The notes beneath the pieces were generated by a model. That model searched no databases, was not told the DNA's origin, and saw nothing but the letters and a program-made list of their open reading frames with translations. 22,368 nt of DNA, from the IMG/VR virus record IMGVR_UViG_3300006617_000042, positions 1,785-24,152 of that record; one strand, 5' to 3'. How positions within the stretch are numbered: the first letter of the stretch is position 1; each line of letters starts with the position of its first letter. Of the stretch, positions 1 through 8,106 are shown piece after piece. The translations under genes were made by a program, and so were the position numbers. The DNA comes from a virus.

Positions 1-2124
1 ATACCTAAGTTTGTAGATATAGTAGTAAATGGTATTGCTGCTAAAGATTATGAATTAAAAGCTTTTGCTCAAGATCCTGTGGCTTTACAGAGTAGAACTA
101 ACTATGCTTTTAAACTTTTGTCTGATATGCAAAACCAAGAGTTTATAGCTACAGCTCAGCAAGAGTTAGGTATGGATTTTTCGCAAAGCAATGAAAAAGA
201 TAATTTACCTGCTAATATAAAAGAGCTCGAGGTTTATATGCAGTTAGATTATAAACAGTCTGTAGAAATTGCTGAAGAAGAAGCTATAAATAATACTTTA
301 GCTTTTAATAAATATCAATTGACTAAAAAAAGAATAATAGAAGATATAGTAACTATAGGTATTGGAGCTATAAAAACTTCTTTTAATAAATCCGAAGGTG
401 TTGTAGTTGATTATGTAGATCCCGCTAATTTAGTTTATTCTTACACCAATGATCCTAATTTTGAAGATATATATTATGTAGGTGAAATAAAGTCTATGAC
501 TTTAGCTGAAATTAAAAAAAGATTTCCATACCTAACAGATAAAGAACTTGAAATGATGGTTAGATATCCTGGTCGTGATGGTTATATAGCTAATCCTAAT
601 TATGATAACGATTTAGTTCAAATATTATTTTTTGAATATAAAACATTTATTGACCAAGTGTTTAAAATAAAAAGAACAGAATCTGGTTTAGAAAAAACAT
701 TAGAAAAACCTGACACATTTAATCCGCCTGAAAGCGATAACTTTAATAGAGCTTCAAGAAGTATAGAGGTTTTGTTTAGTGGCGCAAAAGTAATGGGTGT
801 CCCGCAGATGCTTGAATGGAAGCTTGCTGAAAACATGACTAGACCTAAAAGTGATTTAACAAAAGTTAAAATGAATTATGTTATATGCGCGCCTAATTTA
901 TATCAAGGCCGTATAGAGTCTTTAGTCAGTAGAGTTACCAGTTTTGCTGACATGATTCAATTAACCTCTTTAAAACTACAGCAAGTTATTCAACGTATGG
1001 TACCAGACGGGGTTTTTGTAGATGTAGATGGTTTGTCAGAAGTAGACTTAGGTAATGGAACAAGCTACAACCCACAAGAAGCATTAAACATGTATTTTCA
1101 AACTGGTAGTATAGTTGGTAGAAGTTTAACACAAGATGGTGATCCCAATAGAGGTAAAGTACCAATACAAGAATTACAAACGTCTAGTGCTAACGGAAAA
1201 ATAGCATCACTTGTTAATACTTATCAATATTATTTACAGATGATAAGAGATGTAACAGGTTTAAATGAAGCGCGAGATGGCAGTTTACCAGACAAGGACG
1301 CTTTAGTCGGATTGCAAAAAATGGCTGCCAATGCTTCAAATATTGCTACTAAACATATATTAGACGCTAGCTTATATCTAACATTAAGAGCTTGTGAAAA
1401 TATTTCGTTACGAATTGCAGATGCTTTAGAATTTGATTTAACGAATCAAGCTTTAAAAAATTCTATAAATCAATTTAATGTTTCTACTTTAAATGAAATA
1501 AAAAGTTTATCTTTGCATGATTTTGGTATTTATTTAGAATTAGAACCTGATGATGAAGAGAAAGCACAAGTAGAGCAAAACATACAAGTTGCATTGCAGT
1601 CTGGTCAAATTTATCTTGAAGACGCTATTGATATTAGAAACATTAAAAATTTACAATTAGCTAATCAAGTTTTGAAATTTAGAAGAATTAAAAAGCAGCA
1701 AGCTGACCAAGCAGCTCAACAACAACAGATACAAGCACAAGCTCAAGCTAACATGCAACAGTCTGAGCAAGCTGCTATGAATGAAGTTCAAAAACAAGAA
1801 GCTTTAGCTCAAACAGAAATACAAATAGAGCAAGCTAAATCTCAGTTTGAAATACAAAGAATGGAACAAGAAGCATTAATTAAAAAACAATTGATGGCTG
1901 AAGAGTTTCAATATCAATTGCAATTAGCTCAAGCTAAAATAAATACTGATAGACAAAAAGAACAGTTTATAGAAGATCGTAAAGATAAAAGAACTAAAAT
2001 ACAAGCAACACAACAATCAAAAATGATTGAACAACGTCAAAATGACTTGTTACCTACAGATTTTGAATCAGCAGGTAATGATAATTTAGGCGGATTTGGT
2101 TTAGAGCAGTTTACACCGCAATAA
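1..2124 (+). CDS. Portal protein, 5' end outside the window
   Basis: The frame is open from the first base, so at least 707 residues are visible and the true start lies upstream. The GTG at 79 is only an internal Val codon. The protein is called portal from its size, its place directly before a scaffold-like gene and the capsid gene, and its portal-like pattern: a mixed alpha/beta body with segments such as IGIGAIKTSFNK and YVDPANLVYSY, then a helical end with DDEEKAQVEQNIQVALQSG near visible residue 515. In tailed phages the portal is a dodecameric ring at one capsid vertex that nucleates head assembly and passes DNA. From about visible residue 565 to 680 there is a long Gln/Ala/Glu-rich helix that should form a coiled coil, ending in a Gly/Asn/Phe-rich tail. 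I recall similar Gln-rich portal ends in marine and crAss-like phages, but no comparison was run. Confidence 0.82.
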   Translation: MPKFVDIVVNGIAAKDYELKAFAQDPVALQSRTNYAFKLLSDMQNQEFIATAQQELGMDFSQSNEKDNLPANIKELEVYMQLDYKQSVEIAEEEAINNTLAFNKYQLTKKRIIEDIVTIGIGAIKTSFNKSEGVVVDYVDPANLVYSYTNDPNFEDIYYVGEIKSMTLAEIKKRFPYLTDKELEMMVRYPGRDGYIANPNYDNDLVQILFFEYKTFIDQVFKIKRTESGLEKTLEKPDTFNPPESDNFNRASRSIEVLFSGAKVMGVPQMLEWKLAENMTRPKSDLTKVKMNYVICAPNLYQGRIESLVSRVTSFADMIQLTSLKLQQVIQRMVPDGVFVDVDGLSEVDLGNGTSYNPQEALNMYFQTGSIVGRSLTQDGDPNRGKVPIQELQTSSANGKIASLVNTYQYYLQMIRDVTGLNEARDGSLPDKDALVGLQKMAANASNIATKHILDASLYLTLRACENISLRIADALEFDLTNQALKNSINQFNVSTLNEIKSLSLHDFGIYLELEPDDEEKAQVEQNIQVALQSGQIYLEDAIDIRNIKNLQLANQVLKFRRIKKQQADQAAQQQQIQAQAQANMQQSEQAAMNEVQKQEALAQTEIQIEQAKSQFEIQRMEQEALIKKQLMAEEFQYQLQLAQAKINTDRQKEQFIEDRKDKRTKIQATQQSKMIEQRQNDLLPTDFESAGNDNLGGFGLEQFTPQ

Positions 2125-2154
2125 ACTATTTATTAATTTTTATTATATTATATT
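2125..2154 (+). promoter_or_regulatory. A/T-only leader with ATTAT repeats before the scaffold gene
   Basis: The 30 bases between the portal stop and the next ATG contain one C and no G, and end in the 13-mer attatattatatt directly before the ATG. The same 13-mer recurs at 4863-4875 before the gene at 4881. There is no Shine-Dalgarno sequence. A leader that keeps the start site unstructured is the expected mode of initiation in Bacteroidota. It could also contain a promoter, but I see no clear -33/-7 pair. Confidence 0.4.
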
Positions 2155-3312
2155 ATGTCAGAACAAGTAAAAGAAGAAGGCTCTTTTAAAATCAAATCAA
2201 AAAAGCCTAAACAATTAACACAGAAAGACAACATTATTAAAGTTGACTTATCTAAAAAAGAAGAAAAAAATGCCGTTCAAGTCGGAGAAACAAAGAAGGT
2301 GGCTGTGGAAGAACAAACCGGAAATAGCCTTAAAGTGGACGAACAAGTACCAGAGTCCAGCCCAATTTCTGAAGTTAAAGAAGAAGTAAAACCTATAGAA
2401 GAGGTTGTTGAAGAGGAAATAGTAGAATTAGGGGAAAAAATTGAAGAAAAAGTTATCGCTCCAACGCCTGAAGAGGTAAGAGAAGTAGCTAAACTACCAG
2501 AAAACATTGAAAAAGTTGTAGACTTTATGAAAGAAACTGGTGGTACATTAGAAGACTATGTTAGATTAAATGCAGATTATTCTAACATAGACAACGATAC
2601 TTTATTAAGAGAGTATTATAAACAAGCCAAATCACACTTAGATTCAAGTGAAATTAACTTTATGATTGAAGATAATTTTTCATATGATGAAGAAGTGGAC
2701 GAGGAACGCGAGATTCGTAAAAAGAAACTTGCGTATAAAGAAGAGGTTGCTAAAGCACGAAAGCATTTAGATGGTTTAAAAAGTCAATATTACGAGGAAA
2801 TCAAGTTGAGACCTGGTACGACACAAGACCAACAAAAAGCTATAGACTTTTTCAATCGCTACAATGAAGAGCAAAACACAGCTCAACAACAACATGAAGA
2901 TTTTAAATCTAACACTAAAGAATATTTTACTAATGAATTCAAAGGTTTTGATTTCAACGTAGGTGAGAAAAAATTTAGATATGGGATTAAAAATCCAAGT
3001 GAAGTTGCAACTAAACAATCGAATATTACAAACACAATTAAGAAGTTCTTAGATGACAAAGGTAATGTGAACGATGTTAAAGGTTATCACAAAGCTATGT
3101 ATGCCGCTGAAAACGTTGACAAAATAGCACAACATTTTTATGAGCAAGGTAAATCCGATGCTACTAAAGATCTTGTTGCTAAATCTAAAAACATATCCGA
3201 AGACGTTAGGCCTGCGCCTACCGGAGACGTATTTGTTGGAGGTTTAAAAGTTAAAGCAATTAGTGGTATTGATTCTTCAAAACTGAAGATTAAAACAAGA
3301 AAATTTAACTAA
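2155..3312 (+). CDS. Putative capsid scaffolding protein
   Basis: This 385-aa protein lies between portal and major capsid protein, the usual place of the scaffold. It is highly charged: the first 110 residues are Lys/Glu/Val-rich low complexity without obvious fold, followed by helical, probably coiled-coil segments (about 145-250, for example ARKHLDGLKSQYYEEIKLRP) with an AQQQHEDF stretch. The C-terminus is basic (SSKLKIKTRKFN), as in scaffolds that use a basic C-terminal helix to bind the capsid protein. There are no cysteines, no membrane segments and no recognisable protease motif. In the family role it would fill the procapsid, guide capsid assembly and then leave or be degraded. The call rests on position and composition, since scaffolds diverge fast. 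A portal-associated structural protein is the alternative. Confidence 0.6.
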   Translation: MSEQVKEEGSFKIKSKKPKQLTQKDNIIKVDLSKKEEKNAVQVGETKKVAVEEQTGNSLKVDEQVPESSPISEVKEEVKPIEEVVEEEIVELGEKIEEKVIAPTPEEVREVAKLPENIEKVVDFMKETGGTLEDYVRLNADYSNIDNDTLLREYYKQAKSHLDSSEINFMIEDNFSYDEEVDEEREIRKKKLAYKEEVAKARKHLDGLKSQYYEEIKLRPGTTQDQQKAIDFFNRYNEEQNTAQQQHEDFKSNTKEYFTNEFKGFDFNVGEKKFRYGIKNPSEVATKQSNITNTIKKFLDDKGNVNDVKGYHKAMYAAENVDKIAQHFYEQGKSDATKDLVAKSKNISEDVRPAPTGDVFVGGLKVKAISGIDSSKLKIKTRKFN

Positions 3313-3329
3313 AAACAAAATTAATTATT

Positions 3330-4811
3330 ATGGGACAAATTACTCCTGTGTTTGGAAGTATTACACCTTCTCAACAACAATTAGCTTTGCAAAACAATTA
3401 TCTAGCGTTTAACGCTGGGGCTAATGACTTTGCTCAGCAATACCTACCTGAAGTTTACGAAGCTGAGGTAGAAAGATATGGAAACAGAACTTTAAATGGT
3501 TTCCTTAGAATGGTTGGCGCTGAAATGCCAATGACATCTGATCAAGTTATATGGTCAGAGCAAAATAGATTACACGTTTCTTACGATAACGTAACGCAAG
3601 GTGGTGCAGGATCTGCTGTATTTTCATTTGCTTTAGTTGCTGGTTCAGTACAAAACGCTATTTTTCCAAATGATACTGTTGTTATATTAAACCCTTCTAC
3701 AGGTGTTACACTTAAAGGTGTGGTAGATAACAGTGTAGTAAACGGTGCTAATCAAGACGTTACTTGTTATCCTTTTACTGCTGCTAACTGGGATTCTCTA
3801 GGTGTTGCTGCTACAAACCTTAAAATGTTTGTATACGGTTCTATATTTGCTAAAGGATCTGCTGGACCTGTTGATAATGGTGGAGCTGTTGGATCTTACA
3901 AATCTATCCAACCTTCATTTACTCAATATTCAAACAACCCAATTATCATAAAAGATTCATTCCAAATTAATGGATCTGATATGGCTCAAATAGGATGGGT
4001 TGAAGTTGCTACTGAAGATGGTACATCAGGATACTTGTGGTATTTAAAGTCTGAGTCTGAAACAAGACTAAGATTTGATGACTACTTAGAAATGGCGATG
4101 GTTGAAGGTGAATTAGCTACTGGAGCTGGAGGTGTAAGTTTTGCTGCACAATCAGCTAACGTACCTGGTTTCTCTGCAGCTGGTGGTTCCGCTGTTGCTT
4201 ATGGATCTGAAGGTCTTTTTGCAGCTATCCAAGCAAGAGGTAACGTAATGGCTGGTTTCTCAGCTGGTACTGGACTTTCTGACTTTGATCAAGTACTTAA
4301 AAACCTAGATACTCAAGGAGCTATCGAAGAAAACATGCTTTTCTTAAATAGATCTTTGGATTTAGATTTTGATGACATGTTAGGACAAATTTCAGGTGGA
4401 TCTGTAGGTGGAACTGCTTACGGTTTATTTGAAAACTCTGAAGACATGGCGCTTAATTTAGGTTTCTCTGGTTTTAGAAGAGGTTCTTATGACTTCTATA
4501 AAACTAGCTGGAAATACTTAAACGATGCTTCTACAAGAGGTGGAGTTGCAGTAAGTGGAATAGAAGGTGTGTTAATACCTGCTGGAACATCAACTGTGTA
4601 TGACCAACAATTAGGTACTAACATAAGAAGACCATTCTTACACGTTAGATATAGAGCTTCACAAACAGAAGACAGAAGATACAAAAACTGGATCACAGGA
4701 TCTGCTGGTGGTGCTTACACTACTAACTTAGACGCGATGCAAGTTAACTGGTTATCTGAAAGATGTTTGGTAGTTCAAGCTGCGAATAATTTCGTATTAT
4801 TCCAAAACTAA
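3330..4811 (+). CDS. Major capsid protein
   Basis: This 493-aa protein follows the scaffold-like gene by 17 bases and is followed by a strong terminator, as expected for the most highly expressed virion gene. The N-terminus (MGQITPVFGSITPSQQQLAL) leads into a helical segment with YLPEVYEAEVERYGNRTLNGFLRMV-type sequence, and the rest is Gly/Ala/Ser-rich with beta-type stretches and well-spaced aromatics, consistent with an HK97-fold shell protein. Codon choice looks more selective than in neighbouring genes (many GGA/GGT, GCT, AAC and TTC codons), which fits high expression; I did not compute an index. The length is close to that I recall for crAss-like capsid proteins. No prohead protease or cleavage site is evident. 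The A/T-only leader aattaattatt precedes the ATG. Confidence 0.8.
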   Translation: MGQITPVFGSITPSQQQLALQNNYLAFNAGANDFAQQYLPEVYEAEVERYGNRTLNGFLRMVGAEMPMTSDQVIWSEQNRLHVSYDNVTQGGAGSAVFSFALVAGSVQNAIFPNDTVVILNPSTGVTLKGVVDNSVVNGANQDVTCYPFTAANWDSLGVAATNLKMFVYGSIFAKGSAGPVDNGGAVGSYKSIQPSFTQYSNNPIIIKDSFQINGSDMAQIGWVEVATEDGTSGYLWYLKSESETRLRFDDYLEMAMVEGELATGAGGVSFAAQSANVPGFSAAGGSAVAYGSEGLFAAIQARGNVMAGFSAGTGLSDFDQVLKNLDTQGAIEENMLFLNRSLDLDFDDMLGQISGGSVGGTAYGLFENSEDMALNLGFSGFRRGSYDFYKTSWKYLNDASTRGGVAVSGIEGVLIPAGTSTVYDQQLGTNIRRPFLHVRYRASQTEDRRYKNWITGSAGGAYTTNLDAMQVNWLSERCLVVQAANNFVLFQN

Positions 4812-4820
4812 GATTGCTTT

Positions 4821-4859
4821 AAAGAGTTAGGCGCTTCGGCGCCTAGCCCTTTATTTTTA
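4821..4859 (+). terminator. Rho-independent terminator with UUCG loop after the capsid gene
   Basis: A perfect 7-bp stem, taggcgc (4828-4834) and gcgccta (4839-4845), closes a TTCG loop (4835-4838), giving the very stable C(UUCG)G tetraloop. The stem extends outward to AAAG/CTTT with one mismatch (4825/4848) and one G-T wobble. A T-rich tail (ttattttt) follows from 4851. It begins ten bases after the capsid stop, so it should end or reduce transcription after that gene and protect its mRNA 3' end. Confidence 0.88.
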
Positions 4860-4860
4860 T

Positions 4861-4880
4861 TAATTATATTATATTATATC
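4861..4880 (+). promoter_or_regulatory. A/T-rich leader with ATTAT repeats
   Basis: This leader carries the 13-mer attatattatatt (4863-4875) also found before the gene at 2155. In both cases the gene begins ATGTCA. There is no Shine-Dalgarno sequence. Because it lies right after the terminator, it may include a promoter that restarts transcription or simply serve translation of read-through message. Confidence 0.38.
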
Positions 4881-5645
4881 ATGTCAAAGACAAAAGAAAC
4901 AATAGCCCCTAAATGGGAGATAAAAGATAGAAGATATTTTCTATTACAAGACAAAGAGCCGTTAACATATACTTTAAATTCTAAAAATTCACGTAGACAT
5001 CCATTATTATGGTTTGATGAAAAAACAGGTGAACAAAAAGAATTAAGATATGCTACAAATCAAAATTCTCCATTTGTACAAGAACAAAAAGGAGAGGTAA
5101 CACTAGGACACATTATATTTGAAGAAGGTGTTCTTTCTGTACCAAAACAAAAACAAAACTTACAAAAACTACTATCATTATACCACCCTAAAAAAGGTAT
5201 TATTTATTCAGAGTGGGAAGCAGAGGTTGTTGCTGAAGATGAATTAGATACTATTAATTTAGAATTAGACGCTATGATGGCTGCGAAAGAAATGGATATT
5301 GATCATGCAGAAGCTGTATTAAGAGTTGAATTAGGATCTAAAGTTTCTTCATTAAGCTCTAAAGAGTTAAGAAGAGATTTACTTCTTATGGCTAAAAAAA
5401 ATCCATCAAACTTTTTAGCGGTTGCAAGTGATGAAAACGTAGGTTTAAGAAATATAGGTATTAGAGCTGTAGAACAAAGAATAATTTCTTTATCTCAAGA
5501 TCAAAGAAGTTTCCACTGGGGTTCTAATGATAGGAAGCTAATGACAATACCATTTGATGAAAACCCTTATTCAGCTTTAGCTGCTTGGTTTAAAACTGAT
5601 GAAGGTGTTGAAGTTTTCAAAACAATTCAGAAAAAGTTACAATAA
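4881..5645 (+). CDS. Virion-module protein of unknown function (254 aa)
   Basis: I do not recognise a named family, though the sequence looks like one I recall from uncultured marine phages. It has an N-terminal beta-type half (WEIKDRRYFLLQDKEPLTYT; then GEVTLGHIIFEEGVLSVPK at about residues 74-92), a short acidic helix (about 114-142, EAEVVAEDELDTINLELDAM), and a helical C-terminal half with SSKELRRDLLLMAKKNPSNF (about 157-176), a WGSNDRKLMTIPFDENPYSA stretch and an AAWFKTDEGVEVF end. No cysteines, membrane segments or catalytic motif are visible. It stands alone between two UUCG hairpins directly after the capsid gene, so its expression is probably set apart from its neighbours. Head decoration, head completion or assembly chaperone are possible roles by position only. 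Confidence 0.72.
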   Translation: MSKTKETIAPKWEIKDRRYFLLQDKEPLTYTLNSKNSRRHPLLWFDEKTGEQKELRYATNQNSPFVQEQKGEVTLGHIIFEEGVLSVPKQKQNLQKLLSLYHPKKGIIYSEWEAEVVAEDELDTINLELDAMMAAKEMDIDHAEAVLRVELGSKVSSLSSKELRRDLLLMAKKNPSNFLAVASDENVGLRNIGIRAVEQRIISLSQDQRSFHWGSNDRKLMTIPFDENPYSALAAWFKTDEGVEVFKTIQKKLQ

Positions 5646-5660
5646 TATGTAACTATAATT

Positions 5661-5696
5661 ATAGTGAAGGGTCACTTCGGTGGCCCAAATCACTAT
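5661..5696 (+). terminator. UUCG hairpin with long outer stem, terminator-like
   Basis: The inner stem gggtcac (5669-5675) pairs with gtggccc (5680-5686), with one G-T wobble, around TTCG (5676-5679). An outer perfect 7-bp stem joins atagtga (5661-5667) to tcactat (5690-5696), separated by a 1/3-base internal loop. There is no T tract afterwards (taactaaaat), so it may be a weak terminator, a processing or stability element, or both. It lies wholly between the stop at 5645 and the next start. Confidence 0.6.
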
Positions 5697-5712
5697 TAAC
5701 TAAAATATTAAA

Positions 5713-6660
5713 ATGGCAATAAACGTAAATACTGTATATCAAACCGTTTTATTAATACTAAACAAAGAACAAAGGGGTTATATGACTCCAGTAGAGTTTA
5801 ATAAAACAGGTGCTCAAGCTCAGTTAGAAATATTTGAAACATATTTTGATAGCTTAAATCAGCAAATACGTGTTCCACAAACAAATACAGATTACGCAGA
5901 TAGAGTCGTAAATCTTGATGAAAAAATCTCTATATTTAAAGAGTTTGGAAACGCTGCATCAATATCTTCAAGCAATGTTTTCAACTTACCACAACAATTT
6001 TCTGGATCAGGAAATATAGCAACCACAACATTACCCGCTGCGACAGCTGGAGCAACAACTGATTATGTTATTCAAACAGCAACTTCTAACGAAATTTCAA
6101 ATGGTGTTGTTGATGTTTTTGCAGATGGTGTTTTAATATCAGAAGCTGCTTATAGTATATCTGGAACAACAATAGCTTTTAATTCACAACCTACAGTAGG
6201 GCAAACGCTTATTGTTAATGTTTATCCTAAAGAGTTTTATAGGTTAGGACAAGTTTTATATAATCAAGGAGGTACTAGACCTGTTGAAGAAGCTGAAAGA
6301 GTTGGTATTGGAGAGCTTTATCATTTATTAAGTTCTAATTTAACAGCTCCAACTAAAACATATCCTATATATACTTATAAAAATAATCAAATAACCATGT
6401 ATCCAACCTCTATAGTAAGTGGTTTGGATATTTCTTACATTAGAAAGCCTTTACCACCTATATGGAATTTTACAACTGGTGCTAATAATCAATATATATT
6501 TAATGCTTCTACATCTTTTAATTTTGAATTGCACCCTGCAGAGCAAATAGAATTAATATTAAAAATATTGTTATACGCGGGTGTTGTTATAAAAAGTCCA
6601 GAAATAGTACAAGTTGCTGCGCAACAGGTTGCTCAAGAAAATATAAATCAACAAAGATAA
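5713..6660 (+). CDS. Head-tail connector candidate with an inserted beta domain
   Basis: This 315-aa protein begins with a helical segment (VYQTVLLILNKEQRGYMTP, then QLEIFETYFDSLNQQIRVPQ) and ends with a helical segment after LHPAEQIELILKILLYAGVV. I recall such sequences from structural proteins of marine phages, where they lie between the capsid gene and the tail tube genes. Around residues 95-172 sits an extra Thr/Ala/Ser-rich beta stretch with VDVFADGVLISEAAYSISG and a following TIAF...QPTVGQTLIVNVYP. This DG-x-L ... Y-x-x-x-G-x-x-I-x-F pattern is typical of small beta modules in phage tail and fibre proteins. It splits FNLP from KEFYRLGQVLYN, which would read well as one continuous segment, so it looks like an insertion. 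Adaptor, stopper or ring protein are the likely roles. Two TAA stops end the gene in tandem. Confidence 0.66.
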   Translation: MAINVNTVYQTVLLILNKEQRGYMTPVEFNKTGAQAQLEIFETYFDSLNQQIRVPQTNTDYADRVVNLDEKISIFKEFGNAASISSSNVFNLPQQFSGSGNIATTTLPAATAGATTDYVIQTATSNEISNGVVDVFADGVLISEAAYSISGTTIAFNSQPTVGQTLIVNVYPKEFYRLGQVLYNQGGTRPVEEAERVGIGELYHLLSSNLTAPTKTYPIYTYKNNQITMYPTSIVSGLDISYIRKPLPPIWNFTTGANNQYIFNASTSFNFELHPAEQIELILKILLYAGVVIKSPEIVQVAAQQVAQENINQQR

Positions 6661-6666
6661 TAAATT

Positions 6667-8103
6667 ATGCCAGTACCTAACGGCGGTTTAATAACCGAAA
6701 ACAATAGACAATATTACGCTGGAGCTCAGCAGTTTACATCAGACGGTAATGCAAATCAAACTTTTACTAGTACTTTTAATACAGAATTAGTTGTAGGCAC
6801 AGGCAATTACTCTGATCCATCTACAAATGGTTATAATTTAAATAACTTTAAAATATTTACAAGTTCAGATGCTAACGTTTGGACGGAGTTAACACCATCT
6901 ACAACTGATATAGACGCAACTTCTAGTGGTGCTAACAACGCTGGTCAACCAGTTTTAGTTATTACAGCATTAACACCTACACCAACTGGCGGTAATTTAT
7001 TTTCTGTTATAAATAAAACAACTGGTTTGGTTTATGGAACTATTACAACAGCTGTAAATGCTGGTGGTGTAGATAATTTAACTTTAAATAAAAACTTACC
7101 AACTGGTGGCGTTGCTAATGGTACTGAATTAAGTATAAGAAGAATAACTACTTGGACTGAAAGTTTGGGTGTTATTACCATACCTCAAACTTTAGCTTTA
7201 AATACGTATGTTAAAATACAGTTAAATGAAAACGCTTTAGACGAGTCTCACGGTAGCTATGAGTATACAAAATTAAACGATGTTATTGACAACTTTTTAA
7301 TTGCTTACGTTGGCGCTGGAAAACTTATTCCAAGCGTTAAAAGGACAGATGTTATATTTCATGCAAGACGTGGTTTACAGGAATTTAGCTATGATACTTT
7401 AAAAAGTATAAAGTCATCAGAGCTTACAGTACCTTCAAGTTTAAGTTTAATTATACCTCAGGATTATGTTAATTATGTTAAATTATCTTGGATAGATGAT
7501 TTAGGTGTTTTACACACAATTTATCCCTCTAATAATTTAAATCAAAGTCCATATTATAGTTTTACACAAGATGACGAAGGTAATCCTATACAAGACAGTA
7601 ATGATAATAACACAGAGGTTAGTTCACAAATAGATGCAGCTTGGAATAAAGCTAACCCTAGACAAATAAGTGGTGGATTTAAAAATGATTTACAAAATGC
7701 TAATGTATTAGATAGAAGCGTTTATGATGGTTTTTTAGGTCAAAGATACGGTTTAGAACCTCAAACAAGTCAAAAAAATGGATGGTTTAAAATTGATGAA
7801 AGAAAAGGTACGTTTAGCTTTAGCAGTAATTTATCACAAAAAATAATTTTACTACAATATATTTCTGACGGAAATGCTTATGATCTTGATGCTAGAATAC
7901 CTAAACTTGCTGAAGAAGCTTTATATGCTCATATAATACACGCTATACTTTCTGTGTCTTCCGGAGTTCAAGAATACATTGTAAGAAGATTTAAACAAGA
8001 GAGAAGTGCAAAATTAAGAAACGCTAAAATAAGATTATCTAATCTTAAACTTGATCAAATTGTTCAAGTAATGAGAGGCAAATCTAAATGGCTTAAATTT
8101 TAA
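6667..8103 (+). CDS. Tail tubular / connector-like structural protein
   Basis: This 478-aa protein begins six bases after the preceding gene. Residues 1 to about 190 are a Thr/Asn/Gly-rich beta region (NGGLITENNRQYYAGAQQF at the start; NLTLNKNLPTGGVANGTELSI later), probably a surface-exposed module. From D192 the sequence changes to a compact mixed domain: DVIDNFLIAYVGAGKLIP at about 204, then DVIFHARRGLQEFSYDTLKS from 228, LSLIIPQDYVNYVKLSWIDD at about 260, and a basic helical end (RRFKQERSAKLRNAKIRLSN). The FHARRGLQEFSYD-type core is one I recall from tail proteins of marine and crAss-like phages in the position of T7 gp11 or P22 gp4. A role as a ring under the portal is inferred from order. 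The gene closes with TAATAA, immediately followed by the next ATG. Confidence 0.66.
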   Translation: MPVPNGGLITENNRQYYAGAQQFTSDGNANQTFTSTFNTELVVGTGNYSDPSTNGYNLNNFKIFTSSDANVWTELTPSTTDIDATSSGANNAGQPVLVITALTPTPTGGNLFSVINKTTGLVYGTITTAVNAGGVDNLTLNKNLPTGGVANGTELSIRRITTWTESLGVITIPQTLALNTYVKIQLNENALDESHGSYEYTKLNDVIDNFLIAYVGAGKLIPSVKRTDVIFHARRGLQEFSYDTLKSIKSSELTVPSSLSLIIPQDYVNYVKLSWIDDLGVLHTIYPSNNLNQSPYYSFTQDDEGNPIQDSNDNNTEVSSQIDAAWNKANPRQISGGFKNDLQNANVLDRSVYDGFLGQRYGLEPQTSQKNGWFKIDERKGTFSFSSNLSQKIILLQYISDGNAYDLDARIPKLAEEALYAHIIHAILSVSSGVQEYIVRRFKQERSAKLRNAKIRLSNLKLDQIVQVMRGKSKWLKF

Positions 8104-8106
8104 TAA

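Noticed and set aside
79-81. GTG as a start codon for the portal gene
   Set aside because: The frame is open to the first base with protein-like sequence (IPKFVDIVVNGIAAKDYELK), so the gene begins outside the window.
5654-5659. tataat as a -10 promoter box before the connector gene
   Set aside because: Such a hexamer is expected by chance in this AT-rich sequence, no -35 or Bacteroidota -33 element pairs with it, and it overlaps the foot of a hairpin.
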